A DNA stretch of 6,691 nucleotides from Reyranella sp. (lineage in GTDB: Bacteria > Pseudomonadota > Alphaproteobacteria > Reyranellales > Reyranellaceae), in NCBI GenBank assembly GCA_016780605.1, contig JADHLS010000292.1:1-6691 (forward strand). The letters are read 5' to 3'. Below, in pieces: positions 1 to 5,422 of this stretch (the first letter of the stretch is position 1; the number at the start of each line of letters is the position of its first letter). The notes below the pieces were generated by a model that did not search any database, was not told where the DNA came from, and saw only the letters and a list, made by a program, of their open reading frames with translations. A program made the translations under genes and the position numbers.

Positions 1-259
1 CCTTGCCGGCAGCCACCCGACCGACAGCGGCATTGGCCGCCTCCAGGCCGTCAGGCAATCCGCCGCCCTGCTCCACGGCGTGCACGAAAGCGTCGACGGC
101 GGTCTTGCTCGCGATCGCGCCGCCGGCGTGGCCACCCATGCCGTCGGCGACGACGGCCAGCAGCGACCCGTCGCCCAGGGTGCTGAGCGCCCAGCTGTCT
201 TCCTGATACGGGCGGGCGCCTTGATGTTGGCCGCCCTCTCCCCGCCACCGTGCCGCCAT
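1..259 (-). CDS. PP2C-family (PPM) serine/threonine protein phosphatase, N-terminal part, runs off left edge
   Basis: Only the first 86 codons are inside the window. They carry the start of a PPM/PP2C phosphatase domain: QGARPYQEDSW (residues 13-23, with Asp21 of the E-D pair) and VVADGMGGHAGG (residues 36-47, with Asp39-Gly40). In this family these acidic residues hold the Mn/Mg ions that activate water for dephosphorylating Ser/Thr phosphoproteins in the cytoplasm. After the second motif the helix ASKTAVDAF also matches the family. The start is taken as the ATG at 259; a TTG at 268 is the only other in-frame candidate, because the TAA of the P450 gene lies in this same frame just upstream. 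No clear Shine-Dalgarno sequence precedes either, so translation may depend on the P450 gene 15 bases upstream. The C-terminal two thirds, including further metal ligands, cannot be judged. Confidence 0.85.
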   Translation of the reverse strand, partial: MAARWRGEGGQHQGARPYQEDSWALSTLGDGSLLAVVADGMGGHAGGAIASKTAVDAFVHAVEQGGGLPDGLEAANAAVGRVAAGK

Positions 260-274
260 GTCAGACGCCAACGT

Positions 275-1513
275 TTAGTGCCAAACAGCCGGCAAGGTGC
301 TGAGCCCGCGCAGGGTGAAGCTGCGGCGCCAGGCCGGCTTGTCCTTCTCCGGCAAGGTGATGTTGGGCAGCCTTTCGATCAAGGCTGTAAAGACCAGCTC
401 GGCCTCGAGGCGAGCGAGCTGGGCGCCCAGGCAATGGTGGATACCGCCGCCGAACGACATCGGCCGGATGTGCTCACGGCCAACATCGAGCCGGTCGGGA
501 TCCGGATACTGCGCGGGATCGCGATTGGCCGCCCCCAGGAGGGTGATGACGCTCGCCTCGGCAGGCAAGGTCACGCCGCCAATCTCGACCTCGCTGTTGG
601 TGACACGGCCCGTGAGCTGCACCGACGAATCGTAACGCAGCAGCTCCTCGATGGCGTTGGGGATCAGCGACGGATCGGCCTTCAGCCGCTGCCACTGGTC
701 GGGATGGCGATGCAGCGCGAGCAGGCCGTTGCCGATCAGGTTGGTCGTGGTCTCGTGACCCGCCCCGAACAGCAGGCCGATATTGGCCTCGAGCTCCTCG
801 GCGGTGAGCTTGTCGCCCGCCTCCTCGGCGCGCACCAGCTCGGTCGTGAGATCGTCCTGCGGCTCGCGGCGGCGCAGGTCGCAGAGCTGGCGGAAGTAGA
901 CGCCGGCCATCTGCGTATTGAGGTTCGCCTGGTCGAGCTCCTCGCGGCTCATCGGCACCGGTTCGAGGATGCGGCCGTTGACGTTGCTGCCGGCCAGGAA
1001 CGGCGCGCGATGGTGCTCGGGGATGCCCAGCATGTCGCAGATCACGATCACGGGCAGGCGGTGCGCGAGGTCGCGCATGACGTCCATCTCGCCCTTGTCG
1101 ACGACACGGTCGAGCTGCTCGTCGACGATCTTCGTGATGCGCGGGCGCATGTCGGCGACGCGGCGAGCGGTGAACGCCTTGTTCACCAGCCCGCGGAGAC
1201 GCGTATGGTCGGGCGGGTCGAGCACAAGCATGGTGTGGGCAAGGCCCGCGATCGCCGGCTCGTTCATGCCGTCCGAGCCGCCATAGCGGCGCTTCATGTT
1301 GCCCACGAAGTCCTTGCCGAAGCGCTTGTCGCGTAAGGCAAACGCCACGTCCTCATAGCGCGTGATCAGCCAAAAGCCCTGCGGCGTCTTGAAAACTGGC
1401 GCCGTCTCACGCAGGCGCCGGTAGAACGGATAAGGGTCGGCGATGAAATCCGGGTCGAGCGGATTGAACTCGAGGGGCGCGCCATCGGCGACGGGCGGGG
1501 TCATGTCGTTCAT
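275..1513 (-). CDS. Cytochrome P450, soluble bacterial class I type
   Basis: This 412-residue protein has the usual length of a soluble bacterial P450 and lacks a membrane anchor. Visible motifs in order: the helix C region DPPDHTRLR (99-107, His103 and Arg107 contact haem propionates in relatives), the I-helix oxygen-activation motif AGHETTT (251-257), the K-helix ExxR pair (Glu290-Arg293), and the haem-binding loop FGGGIHHCLG (354-363) with Cys361 as the axial thiolate. All essential residues are present, so the enzyme should be a working haem monooxygenase that takes electrons from a ferredoxin and its reductase. No redox partner is encoded in the window. The ATG at 1513 follows an AAGGAA sequence with a 5-base gap, and an in-frame stop lies just upstream, which fixes the start. 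The substrate is unknown. Its divergent neighbour is an acyl-CoA synthetase remnant and a PP2C gene follows. I do not assign a CYP family. Confidence 0.96.
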   Translation of the reverse strand: MNDMTPPVADGAPLEFNPLDPDFIADPYPFYRRLRETAPVFKTPQGFWLITRYEDVAFALRDKRFGKDFVGNMKRRYGGSDGMNEPAIAGLAHTMLVLDPPDHTRLRGLVNKAFTARRVADMRPRITKIVDEQLDRVVDKGEMDVMRDLAHRLPVIVICDMLGIPEHHRAPFLAGSNVNGRILEPVPMSREELDQANLNTQMAGVYFRQLCDLRRREPQDDLTTELVRAEEAGDKLTAEELEANIGLLFGAGHETTTNLIGNGLLALHRHPDQWQRLKADPSLIPNAIEELLRYDSSVQLTGRVTNSEVEIGGVTLPAEASVITLLGAANRDPAQYPDPDRLDVGREHIRPMSFGGGIHHCLGAQLARLEAELVFTALIERLPNITLPEKDKPAWRRSFTLRGLSTLPAVWH

Positions 1514-1518
1514 GACGT

Positions 1519-1524
1519 TTCCTT
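1519..1524 (-). promoter_or_regulatory. Ribosome binding site of the P450 gene
   Basis: On the minus strand AAGGAA stands 5 bases before the ATG at 1513. An in-frame TAA (1525-1523) overlaps its 5' edge, so no longer P450 reading frame is possible. A second in-frame ATG three codons into the gene is less well placed. The 59 bases between this gene and the divergent ligase remnant must hold the promoters for both directions, but I see no convincing -35/-10 pair there. Confidence 0.65.
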
Positions 1525-1572
1525 AGCACGAACGCACTTGCGGCGCGAACGAGCGTCGCCCAGCATCACACC

Positions 1573-1933
1573 GTGTTTGCGTTGACGCAGGGTCTGCGAC
1601 GCGCTGCCCAGACCAGGCCCCACGGCATCTCCACGCATTTCGCCGGGCGCCGCCGCAGCTGGCTGCAAACGATCGATCGCGTCAGCCGGGTCGCCGGCGC
1701 ACTATTCGCGCTCGGTGTGCGACCAGAGGATCGCATCGCCATCCTGGCGCTGAACAGCGACCGGTACTTCGAACTGATGTACGCCATCCCGTGGATCGGC
1801 GCCGCCATGGTGCCCATCAATACCCGGCTCGCCGCGCCGGAGATCGAGTACATCCTTTCCGATTCGGGCGCCGGTGCTGAAGCGCGAGCTGCGCGAGCCC
1901 TACTGGAAGGGCTTCACCAAGGCCGTGAACTGA
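1573..1933 (+). pseudogene. Acyl-CoA synthetase (ANL superfamily) remnant with large internal deletion
   Basis: From a GTG at 1573 the frame encodes about 100 residues typical of the N-terminus of an AMP-forming acyl-CoA synthetase: LTQGLRRAAQTRP (4-16), VRPEDRIAILALNSDRYFEL (49-68) and the PINTRLAAPEIEYILSDSGA stretch (81-100). At about 1870 this homology stops. In the +1 frame the DNA then reads VLKRELREPYWKGFTKAVN and a TGA at 1931-1933. This is the end of such a ligase, beginning just after the catalytic lysine of the TGK motif. The second ligase downstream keeps roughly 390 residues between the same two points, so about 1.2 kb is missing here, with a frame change. The missing part includes the ATP-binding loop, the adenylate motifs and the catalytic lysine, so no activity is expected. 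No Shine-Dalgarno sequence precedes the GTG. An assembly collapse instead of a real deletion cannot be excluded. Confidence 0.85.
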
Positions 1934-1936
1934 GCC

Positions 1937-2140
1937 TCAGGAGCGCTGCGCCTTGGTATGCGGGAAGATGAGCGACTGCAGGAAACTCAACACGAACCAG
2001 ACCGCCAGGAAGGCCAGGCATTCGAGCGCGAAGCTCTTGAACTTGAAGAAGAACTCGGCGATGCCGAAGGAGATCAGGAATGGCACCGCCTCCTGTTTCG
2101 CCGCAACGAGAAGACCAAGATCCTTGATGAGTGAAAACAC
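1937..2140 (-). CDS. Small hydrophobic protein, probable membrane protein of unknown function
   Basis: This 67-residue reading frame (GTG start at 2140) is rich in Phe, Leu and Ala. It contains one strong membrane segment near the C-terminus, ALECLAFLAVWFVLSFLQSL, and a weaker hydrophobic stretch before it, AVPFLISFGIAEFFF, separated by Lys-containing turns. The tail HTKAQRS is basic. About four fifths of the codons end in G or C (55 of 67), as in the other real genes here, while the opposite strand frame does not show this; that is the main evidence that it is coding. GTG 2140 is preceded by GGGGGA, a passable ribosome site. A TTG at 2152 would add four residues, and the frame has no ATG upstream before a stop. 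Its stop lies 3 bases from the tail of the convergent ligase remnant. I do not recognise a family, and it could be a fragment. Confidence 0.5.
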   Translation of the reverse strand: MFSLIKDLGLLVAAKQEAVPFLISFGIAEFFFKFKSFALECLAFLAVWFVLSFLQSLIFPHTKAQRS

Positions 2141-2210
2141 TATGTCCCCCAATTCATAGAGCAGTCGCTCATTGAAGGCGCACCGTCCCTCGAATTCAAG
2201 TCAAACTGAG

Positions 2211-3741
2211 ATGCCTGAAATTCCTACTTCGACTGGATCGCCCATCACGCCGGGCGGCGGCCGGCCAAGCTTGCGATCCATGATCTGCAGACCGATCGCA
2301 GGTTCACCTATGCCGACCTTCATGCGCGCAGCGACAGGCTGGCGGCCGCGCTTGCGGCGAAGGGCATACGGCGAGGCGACCGCGTCGCCCTGCTGGCGCC
2401 GAACTGCGCCGAATACTTCGAGCTTCAGTTCGCTTGTGGTCGGCTGGGCGCCATCATGCTGCCCCTCAACTGGCGGCTCGCCGTGCCGGAACTGCAGTAC
2501 ATCGTCTCCGACGCCGCGCCATCGCTGCTAGTCCACGACAAGAGCTTCGCCGATCAGGCGAGCCAATTCTCAACGCCGCTGCTCGAGATCGACCATGATC
2601 GCCCCGACAGCGCCTACGAGCAGGCGCTTGCCGCTGCGCCGCAAGCTACCGCGCCGGCCGCGCTCGATCACGACGACATCGCCATGGTCATTTACACCTC
2701 GGGCACGACGGGCCACCCGAAGGGCGCCATCATCACGCACGGGATGAACTTCTGGAACTGCGTGAACCTCGGCATTCCCGCCCTGATCACCCCTGAGACG
2801 GTGCAGCTCGTGGTCCTGCCGCTGTTCCATACCGGCGGGCTGAACTGCTACGCCAATCCCGTGCTGCATGCCGGAGGCACCATCCTGATCATGCGCACCT
2901 TCGATCCAGGGGCAGCGCTCGACTGCATCTCGAATCCATCTCTCGGCATCACGCACTTCTTCGCGGTGCCGGCGCCTTACCAGTTCATGATGCAACATCC
3001 CAAGTTCCAGGGCGCGGATCTCTCGCGACTGCGAATCGCCGGCGTCGGCGGTGCGCCCTGCGCGCTTGCCATTCTCGAGGGTTGGAGCGCCAGGGGCGTG
3101 CCCCTGGTCCAGGGCTGGGGCATGACCGAGACCAGCCCGGCCGGCACCATGCTCGACGCCGCCGACGCCATTCGCAAGGTCGGTTCGGCCGGCAAGGCGC
3201 TGATGCACACGGCCATCCGCATCGTCGACGACGAGGGCTGTGACGTGATGCAAGGCGACATCGGCGAGCTTCTGATCAAGGGACCCAACATCACGCCCGG
3301 CTATTGGAACAAGCCGGAAGCGACGGCGAAAGCCTTCACCGACGGCTGGCTGCATACCGGCGACGCCGCGCGCCAGGATGAGGAGGGCTCGTCTATATCG
3401 TCCACCGTTGGAAGGACATGTACATCTCGGGCGGCGAGAACGTCTATCCGGCCGAGGTCGAGAACGTGCTGTTCCAGATCCCGGCGGTCGCCGATGCCGC
3501 CATCATCGGCGTGCCCAACGAGCGCTGGGGCGAAGTCGGTCTCGCGATTATCGTGCGCAAGCCTGGCGAGGCGCTCGAGGAAGGCGACGTCATCCGCCAC
3601 TGCCTGGCCAACCTCGCCAAGTTCAAGGTGCCGCAGGCCGTCGCCTTCGTCGACGTCCTGCCGCGCAACGCGACCGGCAAGGTGCTGAAGCGCGAACTGC
3701 GCGTTCAGTTCGTCGGCGCGGACAAGCCCGCGATTACGTAG
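2211..3741 (+). pseudogene. AMP-forming acyl-CoA synthetase (ANL superfamily), full length but interrupted by two single-base frameshifts
   Basis: Such enzymes adenylate a carboxylic acid with ATP and transfer the acyl group to CoA. With one base restored near 2224 and one near 3389, the gene reads as a 510-residue protein, the family's normal size. In that numbering: the N-terminal DWIAHHAGRRPAKLAIHD (8-25); the ATP loop YTSGTTGHPKG (162-172); WGMTETSP (303-310); the hinge-proximal YWNKPEATAKAF and LHTGD (Asp385); RWKDMYISGGENVYPAEVE (400-418); and PRNATGK with catalytic Lys491 followed by VLKREL. Every key residue is present. As written, the ATG at 2211 reads out of frame after four codons (an ATT CCC TAC reading would restore it). 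Later, GGC TCG TCT replaces an expected GGC TTC GTC. Both faults look like loss of one base from a short C or T run, so sequencing error is as likely as decay. The only ATG inside the main frame, at 2456, would delete the first 82 residues. The acid substrate cannot be told from the sequence. Confidence 0.9.
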
Positions 3742-3745
3742 ACCC

Positions 3746-3772
3746 TTCCTCCCCAGCGAAGCTGGGGAGGAA
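3746..3772. terminator. Perfect 12-bp hairpin between convergent genes, probable bidirectional terminator or dispersed palindrome
   Basis: TTCCTCCCCAGC (3746-3757), a GAA loop (3758-3760) and GCTGGGGAGGAA (3761-3772) form a perfect, GC-rich 12-bp stem. It sits exactly between the stop of the acyl-CoA synthetase (3741) and the stop of the convergent cupin (3776), where a two-way transcription stop is expected. There is no run of T after the stem in either direction, so it is not a classical intrinsic terminator. It could instead be a copy of a short dispersed palindromic repeat. Confidence 0.65.
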
Positions 3773-3775
3773 TGC

Positions 3776-4129
3776 TTACACCAATGGCACGTAATCGTAC
3801 TCGCCGATGCCCTGCATGATCAGGAAAGTGAGCGAGGTCTTGCCGGCGTTGGTCACCAGATGGGGCCGTCCGGCCGCCGCGGTGAAGGTCTCGCCCGGTT
3901 TCAAGCGTACTTCCTGCTTGGGCTGCTGCAGGAACAATCTCATCTCCCCTTCCAGCACATAGAAAGTGTCGGCGATGTTGGTGTGAAAGTGCCATGGCAC
4001 TGTCTGGGTCGGTGAAAGCTGCAGCTCGCTGATACGGAAACCAGGACGTTCCGCGTGACGCGCGCGGCGCTCCACTTCATACAGGTGACTGGCATCCTTC
4101 ACTGGCTCAAGCTTGCGTTCCGCCTTCAT
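3776..4129 (-). CDS. Small single-domain cupin protein
   Basis: This 117-residue protein is one cupin beta-barrel. Motif 1 is PWHFHTNIADTFYVLEG (45-61), with metal-ligand candidates His47 and His49 and with Asp54 at the place often taken by Glu. Motif 2 is PGETFTAAAGRPHLVTN (78-94), with His90 and Asn94. A metal site is therefore likely, but substrate and reaction cannot be told; relatives include small dioxygenase-like, isomerase-like and sensor proteins. No signal peptide is seen, so it should be cytoplasmic. The ATG at 4129 is chosen because homology-like sequence starts there (MKAERKLEPVKD) and the longer upstream frame is low in plausible protein character and overlaps the divergent GST gene. 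An AAGGG sequence lies about 9-10 bases before it. It converges on the acyl-CoA synthetase across a hairpin and diverges from the GST gene with 42 bases between the two start codons. Confidence 0.88.
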   Translation of the reverse strand: MKAERKLEPVKDASHLYEVERRARHAERPGFRISELQLSPTQTVPWHFHTNIADTFYVLEGEMRLFLQQPKQEVRLKPGETFTAAAGRPHLVTNAGKTSLTFLIMQGIGEYDYVPLV

Positions 4130-4171
4130 GGTGGGCCACCCTTCGATGAATGGGACATAATAGGTAACTCG

Positions 4172-4789
4172 ATGATCACGATCTACGGCGTCCATCGCTC
4201 TCGCGCCTCGCGCAACATCTGGCTGGCCCACGAGCTTGGCATCCCCTTCAAGCTGGAGCCGGTGGTGCAGCGCTATCGGCTGAAGGAGCCGCTGCCCTCC
4301 GATGTGGTCCACACCAAGTCACCCTCCTTCCTCAAGGTCAATCCCAACGGCCACATCCCGACGATGGTGGATGACGGCGTCGTGCTGCATGAGTCCCTCG
4401 CGATCAACCTCTACCTTGCCAAGAAGCATGGCGGCCCGTTGGCCCCGGCCAACCTCGCCGAGGACGGCCAGATGGGCATGTGGGCGATCTGGGCAATGAC
4501 CGAAGTCGAGCCGCATGCGCTGTCGATCCAGACGAACGGCGCCACCAAGGAGTCGATCGATGCGCTGCGCGCACCGTTCGGCGTGCTGAACGACGCCTTG
4601 GCGGACGGCTTCCTGGTCGGCGGCCGCTTCACGGTGGCCGACGTCAACGTCGCCGAGGTCGTGCGCTATGCCCGCGGCGCCAGCGAATTGTTCGACGCCA
4701 ACCCCAGGGTGAAGGCCTGGTTCGCCGCCTGCGTGGCGCGTCCCGCCTACCGGAAGATGTGGGAAGCCCGCGAGACCGAGCCGGCGTAA
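4172..4789 (+). CDS. Glutathione S-transferase family protein
   Basis: This 205-residue protein has the standard length and two-domain layout of a soluble GST, which conjugates or transfers glutathione to electrophilic compounds in the cytoplasm. The thioredoxin-like N-terminal domain begins MITIYGVHRSRASRN, with Ser10 or Ser13 near the usual catalytic position. It contains the NPNGHIPTM loop, whose Pro63 should be the cis-proline, and the LHESLAINLYL motif, where Glu74-Ser75 bind the glutathione gamma-glutamyl part in relatives. The all-helical C-terminal domain has the FTVADVNVAEVV segment (153-164), whose Thr154/Asp157 form the conserved N-capping box. The ATG at 4172 is the start because the fold begins immediately there; an earlier in-frame ATG at 4055 would add 39 residues antisense to the cupin gene. 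An AGGT sequence lies upstream. It ends 3 bases from the stop of the convergent secreted-protein gene. The GST subclass is not assigned. Confidence 0.93.
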   Translation: MITIYGVHRSRASRNIWLAHELGIPFKLEPVVQRYRLKEPLPSDVVHTKSPSFLKVNPNGHIPTMVDDGVVLHESLAINLYLAKKHGGPLAPANLAEDGQMGMWAIWAMTEVEPHALSIQTNGATKESIDALRAPFGVLNDALADGFLVGGRFTVADVNVAEVVRYARGASELFDANPRVKAWFAACVARPAYRKMWEARETEPA

Positions 4790-4792
4790 CCC

Positions 4793-5422
4793 TCAGCGCA
4801 GATGCACCACGCCCTTGCCGGGTGCAAAGGTGTAGACGCGCTGGTCGATGACGCCGCTGCCGCCCTTGTCGCGCAGCACCCACTCCACGCGGAGCGCGTG
4901 CCTGAAGCCGCCGTAGTCGAAGTCGAGGTCACGGATAGTGATGGTGGCGAGCTTGGCGCGCACCTGCTCGCCGTACCAGCAGGTGTACTCGTACGTGCGG
5001 CTCTCGCCGCGGCGCCAGAGTCCCAGCGGATACTTGGCTTCCTGGTCGCACGCCGTGATGCCGTAACGATTGTCGGCGACGCGGCCGATCGCCGTCTGGT
5101 CCTTGCGCACCGCGAAGATCTGGTCTGTCACCATGCCGCGCCCGGTACGCGAGCGGTCGTAGACGCTGAGCGCCTCGCCGGTCTTGGGGTGCGTCCACGT
5201 CCGCGGTCCGACCCAGATGCTGCCATGATCGACCAGCTCGGCATAGGTGCCTTTGGGATAGGTGATCGAGCGCTCGCCGTTCCACTCGCCGCCGATGATG
5301 AGCTGCAGCGGAATGAACCGTGTGCCCGCCGCGGCATTATAGGCTTGGTCCCAACCGTCTGGCTCCGCCGCCATGGCGGAGCCCGCGACCAGCAGGGCCG
5401 CGACAGCGGCGAGCCGGATCAA
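4793..5422 (-). CDS. Predicted exported protein of unknown family, translationally coupled to MetY
   Basis: The 209-residue product starts with a typical Sec signal peptide: MIRLAAVAALLVAGSAMA, then a likely signal-peptidase cut after Ala18 (AMA before AEPDG). The mature part of about 190 residues is rich in aromatic residues and beta-like segments (for example GEWNGERSITYPKGTYAEL, 45-63, and VIDQRVYTFAPGKGVVHL near the end). Two cysteines, Cys125 and Cys148, could form a disulfide in the periplasm. There is no lipobox, and no membrane segment after the signal peptide. The start is a TTG at 5422 whose last two bases belong to the TGA stop of the upstream metY-like gene (TTGA). No good Shine-Dalgarno sequence precedes it, so it is probably made by ribosomes finishing MetY. 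I do not recognise a catalytic motif or a named family. A longer frame reading upstream through MetY is a shadow. Confidence 0.82.
   Translation of the reverse strand: MIRLAAVAALLVAGSAMAAEPDGWDQAYNAAAGTRFIPLQLIIGGEWNGERSITYPKGTYAELVDHGSIWVGPRTWTHPKTGEALSVYDRSRTGRGMVTDQIFAVRKDQTAIGRVADNRYGITACDQEAKYPLGLWRRGESRTYEYTCWYGEQVRAKLATITIRDLDFDYGGFRHALRVEWVLRDKGGSGVIDQRVYTFAPGKGVVHLR

Noticed and set aside
80..1336. 418-codon plus-strand open frame opposite the P450 gene
   Set aside because: It is antisense to a P450 with all its motifs and has the Arg/Ala/His/Val-rich composition typical of the opposite strand of GC-rich coding DNA. No recognisable motif.
1958..2134. 58-codon plus-strand ATG frame giving a very acidic, Glu-rich peptide
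   Set aside because: Complementary to the Phe/Leu-rich small membrane ORF, whose antisense naturally reads as Glu/Lys. Its third-position GC is much lower than that of the minus frame.
2153..2210. TTGAAG and GAATTC as a -35/-10 pair upstream of the second ligase
   Set aside because: The spacing is only 14 bases and the second hexamer matches the -10 consensus poorly.
2570..3355. 261-codon minus-strand frame opposite the second ligase
   Set aside because: Antisense shadow of a region with clear ligase motifs. No motif of its own.
4055..4171. 39-residue N-terminal extension of the GST
   Set aside because: The GST fold starts exactly at the ATG at 4172, and the extension is antisense to the cupin's N-terminal coding region.
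4130..4171. A/T-rich CATAATAGG stretch as a divergent promoter between cupin and GST
   Set aside because: A -10-like hexamer can be read in both directions, but neither has a good -35 partner at the right distance. Too weak to annotate.
4130..4312. 61-residue N-terminal extension of the cupin
   Set aside because: It overlaps the GST gene on the other strand and has no cupin-like sequence. The ATG at 4129 gives a normal small cupin.
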